64,000 nucleotides of DNA from an uncultured Candidatus Saccharibacteria bacterium (GTDB lineage Bacteria > Patescibacteriota > Saccharimonadia > Saccharimonadales > Saccharimonadaceae). Positions 17,030 through 24,943 of this stretch are shown here, piece after piece (within the stretch, counting starts at the first letter, position 1; each line of letters begins with the position of its first letter). Made by a program: the position numbers and the translations under genes. A model generated the notes under the pieces. That model made no database searches, was not told the DNA's origin, and saw only the letters and a list, made by a program, of their open reading frames with translations. Location: the NCBI GenBank assembly GCA_947305705.1, contig CAMZEB010000001.1, forward strand, positions 62,001 through 126,000, in the 5' to 3' direction.

Positions 17030-19042
17030 TTATTTCCTATGCACCCATCGTACTATTTCTTTTGTTACCTTATCATCTTCTAGGCCGTATATAACCCCTT
17101 CCATCCCCGATACCGGCGCCCTAGCATGAGCATTCCCGTTACTCGAGTAAGAAGCTGATGCAATATGCGTCTGGAAACCATCCACTTCACCTATGTAAAG
17201 ATATGTATGGCCACATGCCGATGTCTCTATATTAGTCTCATTACAATGCGTGTACGCGACATCGCCTGGCGATAAAACACTCTCGTCAGGGATAGGCGTA
17301 TTCCAATCTGGGTTTACAAGTTCCCATTGTTCTGGGTGACTGCGAACATATGGCACTTGCCCGTATCCGACATTGCTAGCACCGTCGCTAATTTTTCCAT
17401 AATAGTTATATTCTGGCGCGAAACCACTTTCATTTAGAATAGTCGTTACGAAGCCGCCGCAGTCAATGCCAGAAACGCCATCAACTGAGCCGCCAACATA
17501 AAGACCTTTGCTTTGGCGCGTTTTTACAGCTTCGGCATAATCTGGCATCCTATCAGTAAATGGCGCCGCATGCCACTCTGGCCACACGAAACGTCTCACA
17601 TAAGAGATAAGACTGCTATTGTCAGTACAGGAGCTGCCAGACATTCCGCCGATAGCCGAATATTTAACGAACGTGCCGAAGTTATATGATACTGCCTGAT
17701 CGTCATATTTATGATCGGCAACATATTTCCCGCGCCAAAGCGGATCCATTTTGTCTGGCTTGGTTGGATCGCGACGCTCATCAAAACGGTTCATCACATA
17801 TGGAGAGCCTTCGCCGATATTTGCCTGTTCTTGGCTGTAGCCCATGGCAAGTGCTTTATCTATGTATTGCTTCGCTTTGCCGTTATACTGAAAGAACACC
17901 ACCTTCGCACCTTCATCGCTTTGTAGGTCAAGTTTATTTGAGTTGATTATGCTTACGACAAGGTCTGCGGCGAGCCTGGTTTGGCGGATAAATTCTTCTT
18001 CAGTAACGGCGCCTGCTGGCAAAAATGCTTTGTCTGGATCGAGTTCACTCGTGCCTTTTTTGCGCGTATAAGAATAAAGCTGATAAAGGCCTTGCCCGTT
18101 TTCCGGGTTATCAACAAACAAATTATGCTCAACACTATGAAGCGTGGCAAGCAGCTGCCATTTAATGCCGTATTCCTGCGCCACTAGTTCGTAGACGTGT
18201 TTATTCTGATTAATCCTATCAAGCTCACCTTTTGTCCAGACATCCTGACCATCATAACTTTTGTTATCACCATTATTACCGACATTTTCGTTCCAATTCG
18301 AAGCAATGGCATTCTTGAGCATAGTCACAAAGGCCTTTTTCCCTTCATCAGTTAGATGAACACCCAGAGAATTTGGGTCAGAGATATATTTGTCCGCATA
18401 GCCAGACACCGCTGAATTCCAATCTGCCACTGAAACATTATCATGTGTTGCCGCATATGACCTGATTGCATCATTATTTTTATTATATAAATCGATATTA
18501 TTTTTGATGCTGAAATTTGTAGTTAAGAGAATCTTCGTATTCGAACCGGCCGCAGCAACAAGATCGTCGAGCACTTTCTCAGTCACCATACCAGGGCTAT
18601 TAGTCCCAAGTGCAAAAATTAGATGACTACGGAGTTCGTTTTTTTCTACTAATTTCTTAACTAGCGTTATGCCATCGTGGTTCGGCCCGTCCTCATCGCC
18701 AGAAAACACTTTGCTAACTTTTATAAGATTATAGGTAGTACCATCATACACTTTATCTTCGCCGTCGATACCAGGGTATTCGTTTTTTATGCTGTCATAA
18801 ATCGAGACTGATATAGAATCACCGATATACGTGATATTGTCGCCCTTAACTGCATAAGTGCTGCATTTGCCCTCATCTTGATCATAAAACATAATATTAT
18901 TTGAGGCGTATTTGTCGAGGGTTTCATCATTAATAGCGGATACGATTACCGTATTAAAACAAAGCAATATGGCGATTGAAAAATAGAACGAAACTAAAAG
19001 AGTATTTTTAGCTCGTAGAAAAAGATTATTCCCGTTCCTCAT
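17030..19042 (-). CDS. Three-domain cell-wall enzyme: SGNH esterase, lysozyme-like domain, NlpC/P60-like peptidase
   Basis: A 670-residue secreted protein. After a signal peptide (about 1-37) comes an SGNH/GDSL domain with YIGDSIS (Ser about 76), a GTNS block and a C-terminal VHLTDEG block holding the catalytic His. The middle (about 285-400) looks like a lysozyme/transglycosylase fold: a helix with LHSVEHN, where Glu is the likely acid, and GQGLYQL. The last 170 residues carry an NlpC/P60-type core, GIDCGGFVT (Cys about 528) followed by CGHTYLYIG (His). It could deacetylate or acetylate, cut glycan and cut peptide. The ATG lies 6 nt after TATAAT, so it is leaderless. Domain names rest on motifs and would benefit from profile searches. 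Confidence 0.82.
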   Translation of the reverse strand: MRNGNNLFLRAKNTLLVSFYFSIAILLCFNTVIVSAINDETLDKYASNNIMFYDQDEGKCSTYAVKGDNITYIGDSISVSIYDSIKNEYPGIDGEDKVYDGTTYNLIKVSKVFSGDEDGPNHDGITLVKKLVEKNELRSHLIFALGTNSPGMVTEKVLDDLVAAAGSNTKILLTTNFSIKNNIDLYNKNNDAIRSYAATHDNVSVADWNSAVSGYADKYISDPNSLGVHLTDEGKKAFVTMLKNAIASNWNENVGNNGDNKSYDGQDVWTKGELDRINQNKHVYELVAQEYGIKWQLLATLHSVEHNLFVDNPENGQGLYQLYSYTRKKGTSELDPDKAFLPAGAVTEEEFIRQTRLAADLVVSIINSNKLDLQSDEGAKVVFFQYNGKAKQYIDKALAMGYSQEQANIGEGSPYVMNRFDERRDPTKPDKMDPLWRGKYVADHKYDDQAVSYNFGTFVKYSAIGGMSGSSCTDNSSLISYVRRFVWPEWHAAPFTDRMPDYAEAVKTRQSKGLYVGGSVDGVSGIDCGGFVTTILNESGFAPEYNYYGKISDGASNVGYGQVPYVRSHPEQWELVNPDWNTPIPDESVLSPGDVAYTHCNETNIETSACGHTYLYIGEVDGFQTHIASASYSSNGNAHARAPVSGMEGVIYGLEDDKVTKEIVRWVHRK

Positions 19043-19048
19043 AAGGAG

Positions 19049-19054
19049 ATTATA
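19049..19054 (-). promoter_or_regulatory. Extended -10 box of the three-domain wall enzyme
   Basis: TGC-TATAAT on the minus strand, exactly 6 nt before the ATG. Confidence 0.6.
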
Positions 19055-19100
19055 GCATAAGCTTTCTGCTATAAGGATGGAGTTTTTTAGCCATTTAAGC

Positions 19101-19106
19101 TATAAT
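19101..19106 (+). promoter_or_regulatory. -10 box of tRNA-Val
   Basis: TATAAT, 10 nt before the mature tRNA 5' end. Confidence 0.55.
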
Positions 19107-19116
19107 CTCTCTAGGC

Positions 19117-19193
19117 GGATTCTTAGCTCAGTTGGCTAGAGCGCACGATTCACATTCGTGAGGTCACAGGTTCAAACCCTGTAGAATCCACCA
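19117..19193 (+). tRNA. tRNA-Val (anticodon CAC)
   Basis: A 77-nt cloverleaf with encoded CCA. The anticodon loop TTCACAT gives CAC (codon GTG). The acceptor stem GGATTCT/AGAATCC is perfect, and the T-loop is TTCAAAC. It is followed at once by a small terminator. Confidence 0.95.
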
Positions 19194-19203
19194 GGTCCAG
19201 ATT

Positions 19204-19223
19204 GCCCGAGAGGGCGTTTTTTT
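19204..19223 (+). terminator. Terminator of tRNA-Val
   Basis: Stem GCCC/GGGC with a GAGA tetraloop and seven T. Confidence 0.75.
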
Positions 19224-19488
19224 ATTGGCCAGCTCCGTAAGCCGTTGTATCTTGGCTGTCATCGTTAGAGGCGGCAGAATCTTCTGTTTGCTGAATCGGA
19301 TTGATTGTACGGAGTCCCGCAATTGGTGGATTAGCCATCGAGTCATCCTGATTGCCGTTTAGTATCGGAGGAAGATCCTTTTTAACTGGCTTTGCAAATT
19401 GCTGAACAACCGATGCTGGACCTCCAGACACCTGATTGATGTCGCTCTGCTTCTCTAGTGCCTGTTTCTTCTCTGACGAAACAAACAT
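19222..19488 (-). CDS. Small hypothetical Gln/Pro-rich protein
   Basis: An 88-residue frame with a polar composition rich in Gln, Ser, Asn and Pro, probably disordered. It begins just after the terminator of the HD-domain gene and has no visible Shine-Dalgarno; its stop codon touches the T-tract of the tRNA-Val terminator. No family was recognised. It may be expressed by read-through of the upstream terminator, or it may be chance. Confidence 0.4.
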   Translation of the reverse strand: MFVSSEKKQALEKQSDINQVSGGPASVVQQFAKPVKKDLPPILNGNQDDSMANPPIAGLRTINPIQQTEDSAASNDDSQDTTAYGAGQ

Positions 19489-19491
19489 AAG

Positions 19492-19523
19492 AATAAAAAC
19501 ACCCCCTAGCCTAAGCTAGGGGG
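19492..19523 (-). terminator. Terminator overlapping the stop codon of the HD-domain gene
   Basis: Palindromic stem CCCCCTAG/CTAGGGGG (19502-19523), followed on the minus strand by TGTTTTTATT. The stop codon TAG of the HD gene lies inside the hairpin. Confidence 0.75.
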
Positions 19524-20347
19524 TTGGTGGAGGAGGCGAACAGGCATCTGCCGTCCTTTATCCTCCGGGCGATGTTGGGGTCGTCTTTTTCGACACCTTC
19601 GTCACATTTCTTGAACAGATCAATGTCTGTGACGGTTTCGCTGGCGAGGCCATAATCTTCGCCGAAGAAGCTCAGAGCCTCTTTGAGGAAGCGCACCTTG
19701 TAGTCGACTGGTTCGCCAGTTTTCCAGTTGGTGTCCTGGTTCCAGAGCGTAAGCGGCTGCATGTGGCCATAGATGATAGCCACCAGCCTCTTGGCTCGAG
19801 AATTGTCGGCATCTGGTTTCCTTAGCAAGTGTCCAGCGATGAAGGCGGACAGCTCGGCGTGGTTATAGAAGCATACGCCACCTTTGTTATTGGTGGCGGC
19901 AGTGTACTTCTTGCCGATATCGTGCAAAACCGCTAACAAAAGGGCGTCGGCCTTGTCGAAATGCCCCTGGTTACAGAGATTTGCTGCGACGAGACAAGCG
20001 TGCTCGCGTAGCGTCTCTCGATGCCAGATGGAAGTCTGAGTGCCAACTGGCCCCACTACTTCCCTGATACCGTCCGGGATTGTTTTACCTTCTACGAAGG
20101 GGTAGGTGTACACCTTCCTGCCTTCACTAATATAACCGTCGCCATAAATACTACGAAAGAGCGAATCTGGCTCACGGAGATAATCGAGGTAAAAGTCTAG
20201 GCTTTTATCTTTGATGCGATCAAGCTCATGCATGAGTTTGTAGATCTGCTCTTTGGGCATACCAAGCTTAAATAAGAGGCCAAAATCCCCTTCCCAAGCG
20301 TCTTTGAGCGACATGTTGCGAAAATATTGAGTGAGATTTCTTCCCAT
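19511..20347 (-). CDS. HD-domain protein (putative metal-dependent phosphohydrolase)
   Basis: A 278-residue protein with an HD domain: an upstream His in TLREHACLVAANL, then the metal-binding pair in LAVLHDIGKKY (about residue 140), and further His residues in FYNHAELSAFIAGH. HD enzymes hydrolyse phosphate esters of nucleotides or RNA; the substrate is not clear here. The frame is open to 20362, but AAAGGAGG overlaps that part and sits 4-5 nt before the ATG at 20347, which decides the start. It lies 41 nt downstream of the small tandem-repeat protein gene and probably shares its transcript. Confidence 0.78.
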   Translation of the reverse strand: MGRNLTQYFRNMSLKDAWEGDFGLLFKLGMPKEQIYKLMHELDRIKDKSLDFYLDYLREPDSLFRSIYGDGYISEGRKVYTYPFVEGKTIPDGIREVVGPVGTQTSIWHRETLREHACLVAANLCNQGHFDKADALLLAVLHDIGKKYTAATNNKGGVCFYNHAELSAFIAGHLLRKPDADNSRAKRLVAIIYGHMQPLTLWNQDTNWKTGEPVDYKVRFLKEALSFFGEDYGLASETVTDIDLFKKCDEGVEKDDPNIARRIKDGRCLFASSTNPLA

Positions 20348-20388
20348 AGCGCCTCCTTTCAAATCGTAGAGATGGCTACCGAGAACGA

Positions 20389-20748
20389 CTACTTAACGAA
20401 GTAAACAACAAGAAGCATGATAAATACTATTGCAGAAGTAACTTCGCAGATTGGAAAATCGACCGCCGAATCGTTAATTTTATCTCCGATAAAATCGGCT
20501 ATAATTTTAGGATTATTCTTAGCCGCCTCTGCCGCTTCTTTCTCGATAGTTTTCAAGTAGCTGCGAATCTGTTTCACGAGCTGCTTCTGGTTTTTCGCCG
20601 TAAAAGTCATCGACATGAACAGATCGTAGTCATACATGATTGTCCCCGATGTCTCGTCGTCGTTATTATCTTCCAGACTCAAGTAGTTGCGGATCTTTCT
20701 TAAAAGATCATCTCGACTATTAGCATCAAATGTAATTGATATAGACAT
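20389..20748 (-). CDS. Tail-anchored protein with an internal duplication
   Basis: A 119-residue protein. The N-terminal part holds two copies of one unit: SISITFDANSRDDLLRKIRNYL (about 2-23) and MSMTFTAKNQKQLVKQIRSYL (about 46-66), each a short beta strand followed by an amphipathic helix. A helical linker follows, then one hydrophobic segment at the very end (about 100-117, ending YFVK), as in tail-anchored proteins. GAGGAGGT precedes the start; ATG at 20748 gives the better spacing than GTG at 20751. No known family was recognised. Confidence 0.7.
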   Translation of the reverse strand: MSISITFDANSRDDLLRKIRNYLSLEDNNDDETSGTIMYDYDLFMSMTFTAKNQKQLVKQIRSYLKTIEKEAAEAAKNNPKIIADFIGDKINDSAVDFPICEVTSAIVFIMLLVVYFVK

Positions 20749-20835
20749 CACAATTACCTCCTCTAAAAGAACTAGCCAAAAAAATAATGGCCGATATTTT
20801 AATTATACTACAATTTCGTCAAAAAGTCAATAGAG

Positions 20836-21480
20836 CTAGCGTTTAACCGTCGCTTTGCTGCCGAGGAATCCCCAGAAGCAAAAGACGAGGGCGGCGGCGA
20901 GGAAGAAGGCGCCATGAACATCGGTCATCCAGTGCATACCGGCAAAAATACGGCCGTAGGCGATGATGAACGACAAGATAATACAAGCTGCCTGAAGCGA
21001 GCGGCGAACAGCGCGCTTCTCAACAAAGCGTCCGAGCATAATAGCGGTGCTCCACATAAAGACGCAGGCTAGTAGTGTATGGGTGGACGGATAAGATACG
21101 GCGAGTTTGCCATCCTCGAGAATTGGGCGGTAGTTTATCGCGATGATTTTCTCGAATAACAGATAGAAAATGCCGGTGGCAGTATAGAGGCCGAAAAGCG
21201 CAATGAAGTTGCGATCGGCTTTTTTGCGCTTGACTGCGAGATAGGCGACATAAGCAAATAGAGATAGCGCGCCAACGATGGCGATAGCGATGAGAACATC
21301 GGTGATTTTATCCCAAGTTTTATTCGTGCCAAAGAAGGTAAAAACAGCGTTATTGAAGTGAGAAAGGCCAATTTTGCTTGATTCTGGGCCGATAGCCTCA
21401 ACATCGAAAATGCAGAGAGATATGGTTAGTACAATAAAAAGAGCCGCGAAGATGCCGGCCGTCAAAAACTTCTTCTTCAT
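20836..21480 (-). CDS. PAP2-family membrane phosphatase
   Basis: A 214-residue, multi-helix membrane protein with the three PAP2 motifs: KIIAINYRP (KxxxxxxRP), SYPSTHT (PSGH-like) and GRIFAGMHWMTDVHG (SRxxxxxHxxxD with Gly for Ser). The His residues in the second and third motifs form the catalytic pair. Family members dephosphorylate phosphatidate or undecaprenyl pyrophosphate; the second would support wall synthesis and is the likelier role here, but the substrate is not proven. The ATG lies 7 nt after TATAAT (minus strand). Confidence 0.88.
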   Translation of the reverse strand: MKKKFLTAGIFAALFIVLTISLCIFDVEAIGPESSKIGLSHFNNAVFTFFGTNKTWDKITDVLIAIAIVGALSLFAYVAYLAVKRKKADRNFIALFGLYTATGIFYLLFEKIIAINYRPILEDGKLAVSYPSTHTLLACVFMWSTAIMLGRFVEKRAVRRSLQAACIILSFIIAYGRIFAGMHWMTDVHGAFFLAAALVFCFWGFLGSKATVKR

Positions 21481-21487
21481 GGCTCTA

Positions 21488-21493
21488 ATTATA
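21488..21493 (-). promoter_or_regulatory. -10 box of the PAP2 gene
   Basis: TATAAT, 7 nt before the start codon; leaderless type. Confidence 0.55.
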
Positions 21494-21513
21494 CACTAAA
21501 AATATGCTTATGT

Positions 21514-22122
21514 TTATTCGACTGATTCAATTTCACCGTTCTTTAGGTGAAGAATGCGCTGATTGCGACTACCGCGGAATTTCATCGTAAGGTCGCGCTG
21601 CGACATAATGAATGGACCATCAATGAGGGCGTCAAGTTCTTTGATAAATTCCCACTCGATGCCGTCGCGCGGGATGCGCTCGTAGACTAGGCCAGTGAAC
21701 GACCAGACATTCCAGCCGAGCTCTTTTTTGCAGAAGCGGGTGATTTCGAGGAGAGCCTTGCACTGGAGCATTGGCTCGCCGCCGCAGAAGGTGATGCCGC
21801 TCTGCCCTTTGAGCTTGCGCAGCTCGTCTTTGACTTTTTCGATTGAAACGGTGGCGCCAACGGTTGGATCCTCAGTCCAGGTTTCTGGGTTCTGGCAGCC
21901 AGGACAATGCTGGCGACAACCTTGAACCCAGAGAACAGCACGGAGGCCTGGGCCGTTGACGATTGAATCACGCTCGAGGTCGCCAGAGAGGCGGATGTAG
22001 CCGTCTGGGACGTCGAGTTGTGGGCGGCAGAGGTTATACTGCAATTCGCCCGAGTGGGCACCGTCCGCCACTTTGCGCGTGTGAGAGACGGTGCTTGGGT
22101 CTAAATCTTCTTTTGCAGGCAT
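21514..22122 (-). CDS. nrdG: Anaerobic ribonucleotide reductase activating enzyme
   Basis: A radical-SAM enzyme that installs the glycyl radical on NrdD. The 202-residue protein has the cluster motif CRQHCPGCQ (CxxxCxxC) at about 69-76, a GGEPM loop for SAM binding, and WVQGC before the cluster. It has about 40 extra N-terminal residues compared with compact NrdG. Its ATG overlaps the nrdD stop by one base (TAATG), so the two are translated together. Confidence 0.95.
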   Translation of the reverse strand: MPAKEDLDPSTVSHTRKVADGAHSGELQYNLCRPQLDVPDGYIRLSGDLERDSIVNGPGLRAVLWVQGCRQHCPGCQNPETWTEDPTVGATVSIEKVKDELRKLKGQSGITFCGGEPMLQCKALLEITRFCKKELGWNVWSFTGLVYERIPRDGIEWEFIKELDALIDGPFIMSQRDLTMKFRGSRNQRILHLKNGEIESVE

Positions 22123-24470
22123 TATTCTTTTCCTAGAGCGGCCTGAGCGCAGGCTTTCTTTTGCTCGCGGGCGACCTTGGTCTTGATGTCGTATTGACCG
22201 ACGTCGACGTTGTGTTTGACGCGGGCAGCTTCCTCGGCCTTCTTGCCATCGTTCCAGCGCTCGAGAGAACCTACGAGGTAGCCGGTGATGCGGCGGAGGC
22301 GTTCGAAGCCATACTCGCCATCGTGTTCGTGGCGGCCGCAGCTTGGGCAGACGTCGCCTTTGATGATGCCAGAGAAGCCACAGACTGGATCGCGGTCGAC
22401 TGGGTGGTTGACAGAACCGTAGCCGATGCCAGCTTCTTTCATGTGGCGGATAACCGCCTCAAAGGCTTCGATGTTCTCTGATGGGTCGCCGTCCATTTCG
22501 ATGTAGGTAATATGGCCGGCATTGCAGAGAGCGTGATATGGAGCTTCGATATCAATCTTGTCGAAGGCGGAGATTGGATAGTAGACAGGAACATGGAAGG
22601 AGTTGGTATAGAAATCACGGTCAGTGACGCCCTTGATAGTACCGTATTCTTTGCGATCAATCTTAGTAAAGCGACCAGCGAGACCTTCGGCTGGGGTGGC
22701 AAGGAGCGAGAAGTTGAGGCGATGCTCTTTGCTGAGCTCGTCACAGCGTTCGCGCATATGACCGATGATGTCGAGGCCGATTTCTTGAGCTTCGGCAGAT
22801 TCACCGTGATGCTTGCCAATCATCGCAACGAGCGTTTCGGCGAGGCCGATGAAGCCAATCGAAAGCGTACCGTGCTTGATGACGTCGCGGAGTTTGTCGT
22901 TTGGACCGAGTTTTTCGCTACCGACCCAGTTGCCCTGCCCCATGAGGAATGGGAAGTTTTTGACTTTTTGGTTGCCCTGGAATTCGAAGCGTTGGATTAG
23001 CTGATCAGCGACAAGGTCAATCTTTTCGTCGAGCTCTTGATAGAATGCGTCCCAATCTGGTTTCTTGCGCTCGCCGAGGCAGATACCGTGCTTGATACCG
23101 AGGCGGACGAGGTTGATGGTCGTGAAGGAGCAGTTACCGCGGGAGACTGGCTTGCCGTCGGTTTCTTTGAAGATAGAGCCGATGACGCGAGTGCGGCAGC
23201 CCATAGTAGCGATTTCGGTTTCGTAATCACCTGGTTTGTAATACTGAAGGTTGAACGGCGCATCGATAAAGACAAAGTTCGGGAAGAGGCGCTTGGAGCT
23301 GACTTCCATACTGCGCTTGAAGAGGTCGTAGTTCGGATCGCCTGGGTTGTAGTTGACGCCTTCCTTGACCTTGAAAATGGAGATTGGGAAGATTGGCGTT
23401 TCGTGGTGACCGAGGCCGTTCATCGTGGCTTCGAGAAGCATCTTGGAGACAAGGCGACCTTCTGGGCTAGTATCCGTACCGAAGTTGATGCTCGTGAATG
23501 GAACCTGGGCGCCAGCGCGGCTGTGCATCGTGTTGAGATTATGAACAAAGCCTTCCATCGCTTGGAGAGTCTGATGTTCAGTATCTTCGTTCGCTTCTTT
23601 AATGACAGCCTCTGGGATTTTAGCTTTTTTGAGCTTTTTGTCGTCGCCGTAGCAAACAGTGTCATCAACGGTGAATTTGATTTTATTACCAGTGAATTCT
23701 TCGTATTTCTCAATGTTAGACTTGAGGGATTTGCGGAAAGTTTTATCGACACTTGGGGCCATAGCATAGTCGAAGTTTGGAATCGACTGACCACCGTGCT
23801 GCTCGTTCTGATTAGCCTGGAGGATGATAGCAGCGAGAGCGGCGGCAGTGCCGATGGAATTTGGCGTGCGAAGGAAGCCGTGACCGGTATTGAAGCCACT
23901 CTTGAAGAGCTTGAGTGGGTCAGTCTGGCAGCAAGTAAGGGTACCAGTTGCCATAAAGTCTAGGTCGTGAATATGGATGTCACCGTGATCGTGCGCATAG
24001 GAGAATTCTGGCTTTAGGAGGCAGATTTTGGCGTATTCCTTGGAGCCTTCAGCACCAAACTGGAGCATCTTGCCCATGGCAGAGTTGCCATCGACGTTAG
24101 CATTGCCACGCTTAACATCGGAATCTTCCTCTGCGTCAGCCTGGGAAATCGTGCTATAGGTCTGCATAAGCTGAGATTTGGCGTTGCGCTTGCGGGTGCG
24201 CTCAGCGCGGTACTCGATGTAGGCCTTAGCAGTGCGCTTGAAAGCGGACTCCATAAGGACCTTCTCGACGATATCCTGAATCTGCTCAACAGATGGAATG
24301 CGAGAGCTGACTTCCTTCTCGGCGACGCGGACAACCTTGTCGCTGAGATTCTGGGCGCGTTCGTATCCAAATTCGCCAGTGGCGGCGCCAGCCTTGGCGA
24401 TAGCTTCAGTGATTTTTTCCTGTTTAAAAGAGGCGACCTTTCCGTCGCGCTTGCGTACAGATTTGAACAT
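22122..24470 (-). CDS. nrdD: Anaerobic ribonucleoside-triphosphate reductase
   Basis: Class III RNR that makes dNTPs without oxygen. The 782-residue protein starts with an ATP-cone (about 1-95: VRKRDGKVASFKQEKI) for allosteric control, then the glycyl-radical barrel. Near the C terminus is the zinc site CGFSG...CPSCG (four Cys) and the glycyl radical loop RRITGYLVG. GGAGGT precedes the ATG. Two NrdR boxes upstream indicate repression by NrdR. No aerobic class I or II RNR is seen in the window; this is the only dNTP source visible here. Confidence 0.96.
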   Translation of the reverse strand: MFKSVRKRDGKVASFKQEKITEAIAKAGAATGEFGYERAQNLSDKVVRVAEKEVSSRIPSVEQIQDIVEKVLMESAFKRTAKAYIEYRAERTRKRNAKSQLMQTYSTISQADAEEDSDVKRGNANVDGNSAMGKMLQFGAEGSKEYAKICLLKPEFSYAHDHGDIHIHDLDFMATGTLTCCQTDPLKLFKSGFNTGHGFLRTPNSIGTAAALAAIILQANQNEQHGGQSIPNFDYAMAPSVDKTFRKSLKSNIEKYEEFTGNKIKFTVDDTVCYGDDKKLKKAKIPEAVIKEANEDTEHQTLQAMEGFVHNLNTMHSRAGAQVPFTSINFGTDTSPEGRLVSKMLLEATMNGLGHHETPIFPISIFKVKEGVNYNPGDPNYDLFKRSMEVSSKRLFPNFVFIDAPFNLQYYKPGDYETEIATMGCRTRVIGSIFKETDGKPVSRGNCSFTTINLVRLGIKHGICLGERKKPDWDAFYQELDEKIDLVADQLIQRFEFQGNQKVKNFPFLMGQGNWVGSEKLGPNDKLRDVIKHGTLSIGFIGLAETLVAMIGKHHGESAEAQEIGLDIIGHMRERCDELSKEHRLNFSLLATPAEGLAGRFTKIDRKEYGTIKGVTDRDFYTNSFHVPVYYPISAFDKIDIEAPYHALCNAGHITYIEMDGDPSENIEAFEAVIRHMKEAGIGYGSVNHPVDRDPVCGFSGIIKGDVCPSCGRHEHDGEYGFERLRRITGYLVGSLERWNDGKKAEEAARVKHNVDVGQYDIKTKVAREQKKACAQAALGKE

Positions 24471-24546
24471 TTTTTACCTCCAGAATGTTCTGTTCGTGTT
24501 GTTTGCTTGATGGACTCTACATTTGGTGTCCGTTGTCATAATGTTA

Positions 24547-24562
24547 ACGCTATATATAGTGT
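24547..24562. promoter_or_regulatory. NrdR box 1
   Basis: ACGCTATATATAGTGT fits the NrdR palindrome (ACACWATATATWGTGT) with one change. It overlaps the probable -10 region of nrdD. Confidence 0.75.
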
Positions 24563-24622
24563 TTTGTCCATACAGGTTGTAAAAAAAACAATGCTTACAG
24601 ATAGAGTTTTTTGCGCGGCAAC

Positions 24623-24638
24623 ACGCTAGATATAGCGT
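24623..24638. promoter_or_regulatory. NrdR box 2
   Basis: ACGCTAGATATAGCGT, a second NrdR-like palindrome, starts 76 bp from box 1. Classic NrdR pairs lie much closer, about three helical turns centre to centre. Confidence 0.65.
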
Positions 24639-24692
24639 ATTTAGGGGTAGGCTTGACACTAGGGATTTTTGATTTTTTAGCCGGTTTTATGG

Positions 24693-24698
24693 TAGAAT
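24693..24698 (+). promoter_or_regulatory. Extended -10 box of tRNA-Ser
   Basis: TGG-TAGAAT, 10 nt before the tRNA 5' end. Confidence 0.55.
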
Positions 24699-24708
24699 AA
24701 TGGAAGCT

Positions 24709-24794
24709 GGAAGGGTGGCCGAGTGGTTGATGGCACCGGTCTTGAAAACCGGAAGGTTAACGCCTCGCAGGTTCGAATCCTGTCCCTTCCGCCA
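24709..24794 (+). tRNA. tRNA-Ser (anticodon TGA)
   Basis: An 86-nt class II tRNA with a long variable arm and encoded CCA. The anticodon loop CTTGAAA gives TGA (codon TCA). Acceptor stem GGAAGGG/CCCTTCC and discriminator G73 are typical of Ser. Confidence 0.95.
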
Positions 24795-24802
24795 TTTTAT
24801 GA

Positions 24803-24808
24803 TATAAT
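24803..24808 (+). promoter_or_regulatory. -10 box of tRNA(CAT)
   Basis: TATAAT, 9 nt before the tRNA 5' end. Confidence 0.55.
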
Positions 24809-24817
24809 ACCTCGTAT

Positions 24818-24894
24818 GGCACCGTAGCTCAGCTGGTTAGAGCGTAGGACTCATAAGCCTAAGGTCACTGGTTCGATCCCAGTCGGTGCTACCA
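24818..24894 (+). tRNA. tRNA with CAT anticodon (elongator Met or Ile2)
   Basis: A 77-nt cloverleaf with encoded CCA. The anticodon loop CTCATAA gives CAT. It has a G1-U72 pair, which does not fit the C1xA72 mismatch of initiator tRNA, so it is elongator Met or, if lysidine-modified by TilS, Ile2. Sequence alone does not settle this. The last pair of the anticodon stem (A31/G39) is a mismatch. Confidence 0.92.
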
Positions 24895-24931
24895 TAAATA
24901 GACGCTTGATGCGTCCTTTTTTTGATTATGG

Positions 24932-24937
24932 TAGAAT
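24932..24937 (+). promoter_or_regulatory. Extended -10 box of the pilin-like gene
   Basis: TGG-TAGAAT exactly 6 nt before the ATG; leaderless type. Confidence 0.6.
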
Positions 24938-24943
24938 GATGGT

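Noticed and set aside
23037-23963. A 308-codon frame opposite nrdD
   Set aside because: Shadow of the strong nrdD coding frame on the other strand; no start signal and no recognisable protein features.
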